64,000 nt of DNA from JAKACA01 sp049510975 (GTDB taxonomy: Bacteria > Actinomycetota > Acidimicrobiia > Acidimicrobiales > Bog-793): assembly GCA_049510975.1 (NCBI GenBank), contig JBEKYM010000017.1, positions 1 through 64,000 on the forward strand. Reading direction: 5' to 3'. The notes beneath the pieces are model-generated. The model worked only from the letters and a program-made list of their open reading frames with translations. It was not told the DNA's origin and ran no database searches. Made by a program: the position numbers and the translations under genes. Below are positions 24,596 to 32,487 of the stretch, piece after piece; positions within the stretch are counted from its first letter, which is position 1; each line of letters begins with the position of its first letter.

Positions 24596-25604
24596 AGTCC
24601 TTGCGGGCTCGGCTCGGAGCCACCCGGCTCGGCTCGTCGGGTTGCTTGGGGTACTGCGGCGGCCAGGGCGCATCGTGCAGTCCGGCTGCCCGGTCGGCAT
24701 CGGCGAGCTCCAGCAGCGGCTCGAGCGACTGCGGACTGCTCGCCATGGCCTCCCAGGGGTCTCCGCCGGCCTCCACCCGCGCCGGCACGGTGGCGATCGT
24801 GAGGTCGTCGCTGAGCACGGTCGCCACCTCGTCCCAGGAGATCGGGGTGCTCACTTGGGCTCCGGTGCGCGGCCGCACGGACCACGCTCCGAAGACCGTC
24901 TTGTGAGGGGCGTTCTGGTTGAAGTCCACGAAGACCCGCTCGCCGCGCTCCTCCTTCCACCATTTCGAGGTGACGAGGTCCGGATGCCGTCGCTCCAGCT
25001 CCCGCGCCAGGGCGACGGCGCCGGCGCGGACCTCGATCGAGTCCCAGCGCGGCTCCAGGCGGGCGTAGATGTGGATGCCGCGATTGCCGGAGGTCTTCGG
25101 GTATGCGGCGATCCCGAGCTCCTCGAGCAGGAGATGCGTGCATCCGGCGGCCTCGCGGACGGCGTCGAAACCGACCCCGGGCTGAGGGTCGAGGTCGATG
25201 CGCAGCTCGTCGGCGTACTGCGGCTCATCGACCCTGAAGGGCCAGAGGTGAAAGCCGATGCATCCGAGATTGACCGCCCAGATGATGTGCGCCTCGTCGG
25301 CGATCACGAGCGCGTTCGAGAGCGTGCCGTTCGGCGTCGAGACCTCCACCGTCTCGAGCCAAGCGGGCGCCCCGGCCGGGACTCGCTTCTGGAACCACGA
25401 CTTGCCGAGCGCCCCGTCGGGGAACCGCTGCAGCAGCGCAGGGCGGCGCCCGGCCGTGCGCAGGATCGGGCCGGCGATACCCAGGTAGTAGTCGACGAGG
25501 TCCGACTTGGTGGCGCCGGCGCCCGGGAAGTAGAGCTTCTCGGGGTTCGAGATCTCGAGCTCCCGGCCTGCCACCTCGACCGTGCGGCTGGACGATGTCG
25601 CCAT
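24591..25604 (-). CDS. Stand-alone LigD-type polymerase/primase domain protein
   Basis: A 337-residue archaeo-eukaryotic primase (PolDom) protein like the polymerase part of LigD in bacterial non-homologous end joining. Metal-binding DLDP (in LRIDLDPQPG), the SGNRGIHIYARL motif and a third acidic site in RVFVDFNQNAP are present, so it should be active with NTPs on DNA ends. No ligase domain, nuclease domain or Ku gene is next to it. The ATG chosen begins MATSSSRTVEVAGRE and lies 13 nt after the pgl stop; a longer reading would overlap pgl and add a non-conserved leader. It is the last gene of the pentose-phosphate cluster, an unexpected partner. Confidence 0.9.
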   Translation of the reverse strand: MATSSSRTVEVAGRELEISNPEKLYFPGAGATKSDLVDYYLGIAGPILRTAGRRPALLQRFPDGALGKSWFQKRVPAGAPAWLETVEVSTPNGTLSNALVIADEAHIIWAVNLGCIGFHLWPFRVDEPQYADELRIDLDPQPGVGFDAVREAAGCTHLLLEELGIAAYPKTSGNRGIHIYARLEPRWDSIEVRAGAVALARELERRHPDLVTSKWWKEERGERVFVDFNQNAPHKTVFGAWSVRPRTGAQVSTPISWDEVATVLSDDLTIATVPARVEAGGDPWEAMASSPQSLEPLLELADADRAAGLHDAPWPPQYPKQPDEPSRVAPSRARKDS

Positions 25605-25617
25605 GGCCCGGTGTCGC

Positions 25618-26337
25618 TCAGCCTTCGAAGGCGGCGGCGTCGCAGAGCCACACGACACGTGGGGCTCGGACGCGGGCGGCCGGGAGATCTTCGCCCTCGC
25701 AGATCCGGCGGAAGGCATCGTGCTTGGCGGCCCCGGACACCGTGAACACGACGAGACGCCCGCGGGCGATGGCCGAGAACGTGAACGTCAACCGGGGGTA
25801 CGGGTTCCGGCCGCTCGGGTCCTCGTTGCGGACGACGAGCGAGTCCTGCGGAGCATCGAGGGCCGGCGAGCCGGGAAACAGTGAAGCGGTGTGGCCGTCC
25901 GGCCCGAGGCCGAGATGGACGAGGTCGAGCGGCGGTCGGGTGGCAAGGGCGCCGGCGTAGGCGTCCGGATCGGCACAGTCCATGGGAAGGAACTCCGACA
26001 GCGAGCCGGTCGGGACGAGCAGTGACTCCCTCACGAGCCGCTGGTTGGCGGCGGCGTCGTCCGGTGGGACGCAGCGCTCGTCTCCGAGGAACAGCTCGAC
26101 GGTCGACCAGTCGATCGCCGTGCCCGTCGCCAGCCGTTCGTAGCAGGCGCGGGCGGTCTCACCTCCCGACAAGGCGACCCGGAACCGGGCGTCGTGTGTC
26201 TGCCCGCCCGCGTGCGCGTTCCCCGTGCCGCCGGTCTCACTGAACGCCGACGCCCACTCCGAGTCGACGAGGGCGGCGAAGGCCGCCGGCACGTCGGCGA
26301 CGACGCTCAGCTCGCCACGCGGCGGGACCAGTGACAT
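25618..26337 (-). CDS. pgl: 6-phosphogluconolactonase
   Basis: A 239-residue DevB/Pgl-type lactonase that hydrolyses 6-phosphoglucono-lactone in the oxidative pentose-phosphate pathway. Family landmarks are ALSGGETARACYERL, the FLGDERCVPPDD block, and HLGLGPDGHTASLFPGSP, which holds the catalytic histidine. Length is normal. It starts 14 nt after tal and ends 13 nt before the LigD-type gene, so the genes form one operon. No glucose-6-phosphate dehydrogenase gene is beside it, although zwf usually sits between tal and pgl in actinobacteria. Confidence 0.95.
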   Translation of the reverse strand: MSLVPPRGELSVVADVPAAFAALVDSEWASAFSETGGTGNAHAGGQTHDARFRVALSGGETARACYERLATGTAIDWSTVELFLGDERCVPPDDAAANQRLVRESLLVPTGSLSEFLPMDCADPDAYAGALATRPPLDLVHLGLGPDGHTASLFPGSPALDAPQDSLVVRNEDPSGRNPYPRLTFTFSAIARGRLVVFTVSGAAKHDAFRRICEGEDLPAARVRAPRVVWLCDAAAFEG

Positions 26338-26351
26338 GGCGAGCAGCTCGC

Positions 26352-27485
26352 TCAGGCAGGCGCCGACAGCTGGGCGGCTTTGTCGCGGAGCTGCTCGATG
26401 AGCTCGTCGAAGGACTTGGCAAAGGAGGCCACGCCCTCCTCCTCGAGCACGCGGGCGACGTCGGCGAGATCCACGCCGACGTCGGCGAGCCCCGCCAGCA
26501 CGGACTTCGCCTCGGCGAGCTCCGGGCCGCCCATGGCACGGACGACGCCGTGATCGAGCACCTTCTCCACGGTCTCTTCCGGCATGGTGTTGACGGTGTG
26601 GGCGGCCACGAGCGTGTCGACGTAGGCAAGATCGGGGTAGGCGGGGTTCTTCGTCGAGGTGGAAGCCCAGAGCGGGCGCTGCACGCGGGCGCCCTTGGCG
26701 GTCAGCGCCTCCCAGCGAGGTCCGGAGAATCGCTGGCCGAAGGTCTCATAAGCGAGCCTCGCCTGGGCGACGGCGGCCTTGCCGCGCAGCGCCAGCGCCT
26801 TGCCTGCCAGCTCGCTGCCCGGTTGGGCGTCGGCGATCGTCTGCAGCCGCCGGTCGGTCTCGGTGTCCACTCGGCTGACGAAGAAGGAGGCGACAGAGGC
26901 GACACGGCTGGCGTCACCGCCGGCGGCGACGAAGGTCTCGAGACCGGAGAGGTAGGCCTCGATGACTTCCTCGTACCGTTCGATCGAGAAGATCAGCGTG
27001 ACATTGATGCTGCGGCCCTCGGCGATCATCTGCCGGATGGACGGCAAGCCTTCGGCCGTCGCTGGGATCTTGACGAGGACGTTGGGTCGTTGGATGCGTT
27101 CGTGGAGCTGGCGGGCCGCCTCCGTCGTCCCGTCGGTGTCCCGGGCCAGGGCCGGGGCGACTTCGATCGAGACGAACCCGTCACCGCCGCCGCTCGAGTG
27201 ATACAGCGGGGCGAAGAGATCCAACGCGTCCGTGACGTCGGTGACGACGAGATCCCAGTAGGCGGCGTCGACATCGTCGTGCTCACGGAGAACGGCGGCG
27301 AATTGCTCGTCGTAGTCAGTGCCGGACTCGATGGCCTTGGCCATGATGGTCGGGTTCGACGTGAGTCCGCGGATGCCCTCGGCGATGAGCTCGCTCAGGC
27401 GTCCGCCGCTGATGTAGGAGCGCTTCAAGTTGTCGATCCAGGGGCTTTGTCCGCCCTCGTCGTAGAGTTCATGCAGCTTGGTCAC
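26352..27485 (-). CDS. tal: Transaldolase
   Basis: A 377-residue transaldolase of the long actinobacterial type, exchanging dihydroxyacetone units between sugar phosphates. It opens with LHELYDEGGQSPWIDNLKR and has LTSNPTIMAKAI. NVLVKIPATAEGLPSI carries the Schiff-base lysine. The GTG start has a very strong, tightly spaced Shine-Dalgarno AAGGAGGT only 3 nt upstream, in contrast with the leaderless starts of its neighbours. It lies 69 nt downstream of tkt. It works with transketolase and Pgl in the pentose-phosphate pathway. Confidence 0.95.
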   Translation of the reverse strand: MTKLHELYDEGGQSPWIDNLKRSYISGGRLSELIAEGIRGLTSNPTIMAKAIESGTDYDEQFAAVLREHDDVDAAYWDLVVTDVTDALDLFAPLYHSSGGGDGFVSIEVAPALARDTDGTTEAARQLHERIQRPNVLVKIPATAEGLPSIRQMIAEGRSINVTLIFSIERYEEVIEAYLSGLETFVAAGGDASRVASVASFFVSRVDTETDRRLQTIADAQPGSELAGKALALRGKAAVAQARLAYETFGQRFSGPRWEALTAKGARVQRPLWASTSTKNPAYPDLAYVDTLVAAHTVNTMPEETVEKVLDHGVVRAMGGPELAEAKSVLAGLADVGVDLADVARVLEEEGVASFAKSFDELIEQLRDKAAQLSAPA

Positions 27486-27554
27486 GACACCTCCTTCACG
27501 GTCGTGTGATGTCTCACGGTCGTAGTGCTCGGCTGCTGTCGGTGCTGGGCACCG

Positions 27555-29552
27555 CTAGTCGTTCCGTGTCCTCAGCAGCTCTCGGGCGCGAGCGGCCACG
27601 TTGGCGCCCGTGAACCCGAACTTCTCCATGTTCGTACTGCCCGGCGCCGAGGCGCCGAAACGATCGATCGTCACGCTCGCCTGCGCGTAGCGATCCCACC
27701 CGAACGAAGCTGCCGCCTCGACAGCGAGGCAGGCAACGCCCGGCGTGATGACCTCGTGGCGGTAGGCGGCGTCCTGCAGCTCGAAGAGATCCCAGGACGG
27801 GAACGACACGACGCGGGCGCGTACGCCGTCCGCTTCGAGCAGATCGGCCGCCTGCACGCAGAGCTGCACTTCGCTGCCGGTTCCGACGAGGATCACCTCA
27901 GGCGGTCCCGACGCCCGCTCGGAGAGCACGTAGGCACCTCGAGGCAAGCCGGCTCGCGCCAGCTCGGCAGTGCCGGCCAGCACGGGCACGTCCTGGCGGG
28001 TGAGGATGAGCGCCGTCGGCCCGTCCGAGTCCACCGCAACCTGCCAGGCAGCTGCGCACTCGTTGGCATCGGCGGGACGGATGATCCGCAGTCCAGGCAT
28101 CGCCCGCAGCGAGGCCAGCTGCTCGATCGGCTGGTGCGTGGGACCGTCTTCACCGAGGCCGATGGAGTCGTGGGTGAAGAAATAGACGACGTGAGCCTGC
28201 GAGATGGCCCCGAGACGAACCGCCGGCCGGGCGTAGTCGCTGAAGACGAAGAACGTCCCGCCGATGGGAAGGACGCCGCCGTGCAGCGCCATGCCGTTCA
28301 TGGCCGACGCCATGGCGAACTCTCGGATCCCGCAGTGCAGCTGGTTGCCGCCCGGGTGCTCGCGATCCTGCACCTCGCCACCGTCGAGCTTGACACCGGT
28401 GTTGCCCGTGAGGTCGGCGGCACCAGCGATGAGGCCGGGGAGTCCGGCAGCGGTGGCGTTCACGCACTGGTTGATGGCTTTGCGGGTGGCGAGCTTGGCC
28501 CCGGCCTCGAAGCTGGGCAGGCCGTCGGCCCAACCCGTCATGCCGCCGCCGACAGCACCGGCGTCGTAGTGGGCGCGATCGGTGGCGCTCAGCAGCGACA
28601 GGCAGCGCTCCCAGTCCGCCCGCGCCGGCGCCCCGCGCCGGCCTGCGGTGCGGTAGTACTCGAGGACGTCGGCCGGGCAGTAGAAGTCCTCGTCGACGGG
28701 GAGACCGAGGATCGCCTTCGTCTCGCGGATCTCCTCGGCGCCGAGGGGGTCACCGTGGGCCTCTTTCGTGTCGGTGAAATGCGGCGCCGGCCAGCCGATG
28801 TGACTGCGAAGGATGATGAGCGTCGGCCGGTCGGCCTCTGCCATGCCGGCTCGCAGGCCCCCCTCGAGGGCATCGAGGTCGTTGGCGGCCTCGCCCAGAT
28901 GCACGATGTGCCACCCATATGCCTCGAACCGTTTGGCGACGTCGTCGTTGGTCGAGAGCTCGGTGGCCCCGTCGATGGTGATGTGGTTGTCGTCGAAGAC
29001 GTAGACGAGCCGTCCGAGACCGAGGTGTCCGGCGAGCGAGCCCGCCTCGTGACTGACGCCTTCCATGAGGTCGCCGTCACCGCAAAACGTGAAGATGTGG
29101 TGATCGCACACTTCGGGACCGAACCTGTGGCGAGTGAAGCGCTCGGCGATGCCGAGCCCGACGCCTTGGGCGAAGCCTTGGCCGAGGGGGCCTGTCGTCA
29201 CCTCGACCCCGGGCGTGTGGTGCACCTCGGGGTGCCCGGGCGTCCGGGAGCCGAACTGCCGGAACTCACGCAGATCCTCGAGCTCGAGGCCGTAGCCGGT
29301 GAGGAAGAGCATCGAGTACTGCAGGATCGAGGCATGCCCGTTCGACAGGACGAACCGATCCCGGTCCGGCCACTGCGGATCGGCGGCGTCGTAGCGAAGG
29401 ATGCGAGTGAACAGGACGTGCGCGAGCGGCGCGAGCGCCATCGCCGTCCCCGGATGGCCGGAGTTCGCCCGTTGCGGGGCATCCATGGCGAATCCGCGGA
29501 TGACGTTGATGCCACGCTGCTCGAGGTCGGGGTCTCTCAGGGCGTCGGCCAC
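27555..29552 (-). CDS. tkt: Transketolase
   Basis: A 665-residue ThDP enzyme that moves two-carbon units between sugar phosphates. RANSGHPGTAMALAPLAHVLF opens the ThDP-binding domain, and the GDGDLMEGVSHEAGSLAGH motif binds ThDP-Mg. The pyrimidine-domain landmark THDSIGLGEDGPTHQPIEQL is also seen. The GTG at 29552 is chosen because TAGGCT stands 7 nt upstream. A longer in-frame reading of 41 residues would cover that promoter and has no homologous character. First gene of the tkt > tal > pgl > LigD-pol cluster. Confidence 0.96.
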   Translation of the reverse strand: MADALRDPDLEQRGINVIRGFAMDAPQRANSGHPGTAMALAPLAHVLFTRILRYDAADPQWPDRDRFVLSNGHASILQYSMLFLTGYGLELEDLREFRQFGSRTPGHPEVHHTPGVEVTTGPLGQGFAQGVGLGIAERFTRHRFGPEVCDHHIFTFCGDGDLMEGVSHEAGSLAGHLGLGRLVYVFDDNHITIDGATELSTNDDVAKRFEAYGWHIVHLGEAANDLDALEGGLRAGMAEADRPTLIILRSHIGWPAPHFTDTKEAHGDPLGAEEIRETKAILGLPVDEDFYCPADVLEYYRTAGRRGAPARADWERCLSLLSATDRAHYDAGAVGGGMTGWADGLPSFEAGAKLATRKAINQCVNATAAGLPGLIAGAADLTGNTGVKLDGGEVQDREHPGGNQLHCGIREFAMASAMNGMALHGGVLPIGGTFFVFSDYARPAVRLGAISQAHVVYFFTHDSIGLGEDGPTHQPIEQLASLRAMPGLRIIRPADANECAAAWQVAVDSDGPTALILTRQDVPVLAGTAELARAGLPRGAYVLSERASGPPEVILVGTGSEVQLCVQAADLLEADGVRARVVSFPSWDLFELQDAAYRHEVITPGVACLAVEAAASFGWDRYAQASVTIDRFGASAPGSTNMEKFGFTGANVAARARELLRTRND

Positions 29553-29559
29553 GGCGCCG

Positions 29560-29565
29560 AGCCTA
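29560..29565 (-). promoter_or_regulatory. Leaderless -10 of tkt
   Basis: TAGGCT, 7 nt before the GTG start. Confidence 0.6.
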
Positions 29566-29628
29566 CTGGGGCGCCCGGCCGCCACCGCGGCCAGTTTCAG
29601 CCCGAATTCAGCGGCTCTCAGCCGGGGG

Positions 29629-30393
29629 TCAGCTGCCGATCGCCTTCGCAGGGTCGCCGAGCACGTCGCTGGCAAGGCGGACGCTGCTCAGGCGGATGTT
29701 GGCCTGCCCGAGACGGGACATGAGGAAGATCACCCACCAGGCCGGGTCGATCTCGCGGCGATGGAGCGCCAGCTTGGCTGAGGTTGGAGCAGCGTGGTGG
29801 TTGTTGTGGAGGCCCTCGCCGGCGGCCAGCCAGGCGAGCCACTGGGTGTTGCGGGCGTTGTTGTCGTAGACCCGCTTGCCGTACGTGTGCCCGATGGCGT
29901 TCACGGCGGCGTTGAGCGACAGGTAGATGACCGTGTGGAAGGCAGCGGCCAGGAGTCCCACCTCCCAGCCGAAGGCCAAGCAGAGGATGCCGATGCCGAT
30001 GCCCAGCCCGATGAAGGCATGGTCGAACAGCGCCCGGTCCAGCTTGTCCGGCGGCAAGTCCTTGGCATACCGCATGGTGGCGTCGCCCTCGCGGATCGCC
30101 TTCTTGTAGAGGTAGACGTTGCCGAGCTGCACCTGCCAGAAACCCAGCAGCACGGGCGAATGCGGGTCGCCGGGCACGTCGGTGAAGGCGTGGTGGCGGC
30201 GGTGAACGGCGACCCATTGGCGCGGGCGGATGCCAGTCGTGAGCCAGAGCACCACCCGAAAGGCCATGCGGGCCGGACGAGACACGGTGAGGGCTTTGTG
30301 GCTGAGACCACGATGCAAGTAGATCGTCGTGCAGAACAAGGCGATCTGGCTGACGCAAAAGCCAATGAGGAGAGCAAGCAGGACCTTCGGCAC
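29629..30393 (-). CDS. Fatty-acid (acyl-CoA delta-9 type) desaturase
   Basis: A 254-residue membrane di-iron desaturase that inserts a double bond in fatty acyl chains. The three histidine boxes are clear: HRGLSH, HRRHH and HNNHH. Four hydrophobic segments flank them. It is on the short side for the stearoyl-CoA desaturase family. The GTG start follows a TACGCT hexamer by 6 nt. It is divergent from a TetR gene and shares with it a perfect 26-bp palindrome just upstream of its -10, so expression is almost certainly controlled by that TetR protein. The electron donor is unknown. Confidence 0.92.
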   Translation of the reverse strand: MPKVLLALLIGFCVSQIALFCTTIYLHRGLSHKALTVSRPARMAFRVVLWLTTGIRPRQWVAVHRRHHAFTDVPGDPHSPVLLGFWQVQLGNVYLYKKAIREGDATMRYAKDLPPDKLDRALFDHAFIGLGIGIGILCLAFGWEVGLLAAAFHTVIYLSLNAAVNAIGHTYGKRVYDNNARNTQWLAWLAAGEGLHNNHHAAPTSAKLALHRREIDPAWWVIFLMSRLGQANIRLSSVRLASDVLGDPAKAIGS

Positions 30394-30399
30394 CAGGCG

Positions 30400-30405
30400 A
30401 GCGTA
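30400..30405 (-). promoter_or_regulatory. Leaderless -10 of the desaturase gene
   Basis: TACGCT, 6 nt before the GTG start. The palindromic operator begins 4 nt further upstream and would cover its spacer and -35. Confidence 0.6.
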
Positions 30406-30409
30406 CCAA

Positions 30410-30435
30410 ACCTACCTACCGTCCGGTAGGTAGGT
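30410..30435. promoter_or_regulatory. Perfect palindromic TetR operator
   Basis: Two 12-nt arms, ACCTACCTACCG and CGGTAGGTAGGT, are exact reverse complements around a TC centre. The site lies between the divergent desaturase and tetR promoters and overlaps the expected -35 of both. Symmetry, length and position fit a TetR-family operator with two nested TACC repeats per arm. Confidence 0.8.
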
Positions 30436-30448
30436 GAAACCCGCCTGA

Positions 30449-30454
30449 TAGGGT
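30449..30454 (+). promoter_or_regulatory. Leaderless -10 of tetR
   Basis: TAGGGT, 7 nt before the GTG at 30462. The alternative in-frame GTG at 30453 lies inside this hexamer and would not be on the mRNA. Confidence 0.6.
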
Positions 30455-30461
30455 GCCCAGA

Positions 30462-31085
30462 GTGCCCGCCCAGGAAGCTCGTTCCACCGCGCCCGGGTCG
30501 ACTCGCGAGGCGATCCTGCGTGCTGCGACGGAGTGCTTCGCCGAGCACGGGTACGACGGCACGTCCCTCAACGACATCGCCGAGGCTGTCGGCATCCGCC
30601 GTCCCAGCCTGCTGCACCATTTCGCCTCGAAGGACGCCCTCTACCGCGAAGTACTGGAGGCGACGTTCGCCGACTGGATGGCCCGCGTCAACCTCGCTAT
30701 CGACATGCCCCGCGACGGCTGGGAGCAGGTCGACCGTGTCCTCACCGCCGGCTTCCGTTTCTTTGCGGAGAGCCCCCAGTTCGTTCGGCTCGTACGGCGG
30801 GAGGCCCTCGAGGGCAGCGGGCGTATGGCCCGCGAGTTCGGCGTCGCCATCCGGCCGATGCTCGAGCGAGCGGTGGGTTTCTTCGAGCGGCAGATCGCCG
30901 ACGGTCGCTTCCGCTCCCACGATCCCGAGCAGCTCGTGCTCACCGGCTACGGCGCCCTCGCCACCTACTTCTCCGACGTCCCCCTCCTCGAGGCGTTGCT
31001 CGAGCGTGATCCGTTGGCGCCGGCCGAGCTCGAGCGCCGCCTCGAGCACCTGCGGGCGTTCTTCAAGGCCGCCCTCGAGCCGTGA
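30462..31085 (+). CDS. TetR/AcrR-family regulator of lipid genes
   Basis: A 207-residue repressor. The N-terminal helix-turn-helix domain (about 14-60) contains AILRAATECFAEHGYDGTSLNDIAEAVGIRRPSLLHHFASKDALY, here given only as its span's key words: typical TetR pattern with the LLHHF recognition end. The C-terminal ligand-binding domain is helical (about 70-205). It is divergent from the desaturase and overlaps the thioesterase gene (GTGA), so the regulator, desaturase and thioesterase form a lipid module. The likely inducer is a fatty acyl-CoA, by analogy with desaturase regulators; this is inference. Confidence 0.9.
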   Translation: MPAQEARSTAPGSTREAILRAATECFAEHGYDGTSLNDIAEAVGIRRPSLLHHFASKDALYREVLEATFADWMARVNLAIDMPRDGWEQVDRVLTAGFRFFAESPQFVRLVRREALEGSGRMAREFGVAIRPMLERAVGFFERQIADGRFRSHDPEQLVLTGYGALATYFSDVPLLEALLERDPLAPAELERRLEHLRAFFKAALEP

Positions 31086-31498
31086 GCCCGATGCAGGTAC
31101 CCCCGAACTGTGACCTCACGCTCGGCATGGTCTGCACCGACAAGTCCGAGCCCGGGCGCACGGCGTGGCGTATGACGGCCGACGATCGGTTCGCCAACAC
31201 GGCCGGCGTGATGCAGGGCGGGCTCGTGGGTGCCTTTGCCGACTCGGCCATGGGTGCCTCCGCCGTCACCTTTGCCCGTCGCGACGACGCCGGCGGCCCG
31301 AAAGCCATGACGTGCGCCAACGTCGAGATGAAGGTGAGCTTTCTTCGGAGCGTCCGGACAGGCGGCGTCCTCACGTGCCTTGCGACGGTCGTCTCGGGAG
31401 GAGAGCGGGTCGTGTTCTGTGAAGCCGAAGTCCGCGACGAAGCTGAGCGCCTGGTCGCCAAGGCCAGCTCGACGTACCTGATCACACCGCGCGGCTGA
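31082..31498 (+). CDS. PaaI-type hotdog thioesterase
   Basis: A 138-residue single hotdog-fold protein, likely an acyl-CoA thioesterase. The helix motif region reads NTAGVMQGGLVGAFADSAMG; the family's usual HGG is here QGG, which may change catalysis. The GTG start overlaps the tetR TGA by GTGA; an in-frame ATG three codons on is the alternative. Co-translation with the TetR regulator links it to the desaturase module. Substrate unknown. Confidence 0.85.
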   Translation: MSPMQVPPNCDLTLGMVCTDKSEPGRTAWRMTADDRFANTAGVMQGGLVGAFADSAMGASAVTFARRDDAGGPKAMTCANVEMKVSFLRSVRTGGVLTCLATVVSGGERVVFCEAEVRDEAERLVAKASSTYLITPRG

Positions 31499-31504
31499 TA
31501 GCTT
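31499..31504 (+). promoter_or_regulatory. Leaderless -10 for the holin-like gene
   Basis: TAGCTT, 7 nt before the ATG at 31512. An internal promoter that separates the small-protein genes and trmI from the tetR pair. Confidence 0.55.
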
Positions 31505-31511
31505 GACGGCG

Positions 31512-31874
31512 ATGGCCGAGCCGAAGAAAGCCACGTCCGAGATCAGCGAGCTGATCGACATGCTGAAGCGGTATGTGTTGCAGGAGACGGTCGGCCCGTT
31601 GAAGACGATCGGCCGGAGCCTCGGGATCGGCGCCGGTGCCGCTCTCGCCTTCGGGATCGGCGGCGTCTTCGTGCTCATCGGTGTCCTCCGGGTGCTCGAG
31701 ACCGAGACGGGCACGGTCTTCACCGGCGACTGGTCCTGGGCGCCTTACCTCTTGACGGCCGTGGCCGGCGTCCTCGTGATCGGCCTCGGCGCCGCCGGTT
31801 TCCTGCGGGCGCCGAAGGCGGAGCGGGAGCTTCGCACCGCCGAAGTGGTCGCTCGCCGACCGGAGGCAGGATGA
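31512..31874 (+). CDS. Small two-helix membrane protein, holin-superfamily-like
   Basis: A 120-residue protein. An amphipathic N-terminal region (about 1-40) is followed by two membrane segments (about 42-65 and 85-105) and a charged tail. It resembles actinobacterial putative phage-holin/Act-family small proteins (PF07332-like), but no phage genes surround it, so a housekeeping membrane role is more likely. The ATG is chosen from the leaderless -10; an upstream TTG lies in the hexamer. It overlaps the next gene by ATGA. Confidence 0.7.
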   Translation: MAEPKKATSEISELIDMLKRYVLQETVGPLKTIGRSLGIGAGAALAFGIGGVFVLIGVLRVLETETGTVFTGDWSWAPYLLTAVAGVLVIGLGAAGFLRAPKAERELRTAEVVARRPEAG

Positions 31875-32074
31875 CCGACCGAGTCACACTCGGAGACCTC
31901 GAGAACAAGCTTCGCGATCTCGGCGGCACGGCCAGCTCCGCAGCCACCCAGGCAAAGGCCCCTGCTCTCGGCGCCGGGGCGGTCATCGGTGTCGTCATCG
32001 TCGCCGCCATCTATCTTCTCGGGCGCCGGCGCGGACGCAAGGAAGCGCCGGTCCTCGAGATACGGCGTATCTGA
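31871..32074 (+). CDS. Small single-pass membrane protein
   Basis: A 67-residue protein, not recognised. A polar N-terminus (LGDLENKLRDLGG) precedes one membrane helix (about 33-50, GAGAVIGVVIVAAIYLLG) and a basic tail with RRRGRK. Orientation by the positive-inside rule places the tail in the cytoplasm. Overlaps the holin-like gene by ATGA, so it is coupled to it; the two may act together in the membrane. Confidence 0.75.
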   Translation: MTDRVTLGDLENKLRDLGGTASSAATQAKAPALGAGAVIGVVIVAAIYLLGRRRGRKEAPVLEIRRI

Positions 32075-32097
32075 ACCGGCGTCTGGCCGGGCCTCAC

Positions 32098-32487
32098 GTG
32101 AAACGACTGATCGAGCGCGCTACCCGCGACCTCGTCCGGCGCGGCATCCGCGACGGCCTCCTGGGCGGCAACGGGATCTGGCTTGCGCTCGGAGCTGTGT
32201 CCTGGCTGGTGCGATGGCTCTCACGCGTGCCCTCGCAGCGGGTGGTTCACGAGCAGATCCGTGTCGGCGAGACGATCACGATCACGAGCGTGCCGGCGCC
32301 GCCGTTCGGGCGGAAGGCACGCAAGCTGGCGAGGCGCGAACGCAAGCTCGCCAAGGCCGCCCGTCGCCAACTCCGGGGCCAGCGAAGCACAGCGCCGGAG
32401 CTCGCCTCGGTCACGGCCGATGTGGTGGAGGCGCCGCCGGTTGCCGCTCACTCGGGCGGGGGGCGCACACGCCGCTCCAAGGCGTGA
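32098..32487 (+). CDS. Basic hypothetical protein with a hydrophobic segment
   Basis: A 129-residue protein, not assigned to a function. The N-terminal half has a short hydrophobic stretch (GIWLALGAVSWLVRWLS), followed by VPSQRVVHEQIRVGETITITSV. The C-terminal half has a strongly basic helix (FGRKARKLARRERKLAKAARR) and a disordered end. Starts with GTG 23 nt after the preceding small gene and overlaps trmI by GTGA. The basic helix could bind RNA or membranes; nothing more can be said. Confidence 0.7.
   Translation: MKRLIERATRDLVRRGIRDGLLGGNGIWLALGAVSWLVRWLSRVPSQRVVHEQIRVGETITITSVPAPPFGRKARKLARRERKLAKAARRQLRGQRSTAPELASVTADVVEAPPVAAHSGGGRTRRSKA

Noticed and set aside
30453..30461. Earlier GTG start for the TetR gene
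   Set aside because: It overlaps the TAGGGT -10 hexamer, so it would not be transcribed if the promoter is right.
31512..31874. Holin-like gene considered as a prophage remnant
   Set aside because: No endolysin, structural gene, integrase or att repeat nearby; embedded in conserved trmI neighbourhood.
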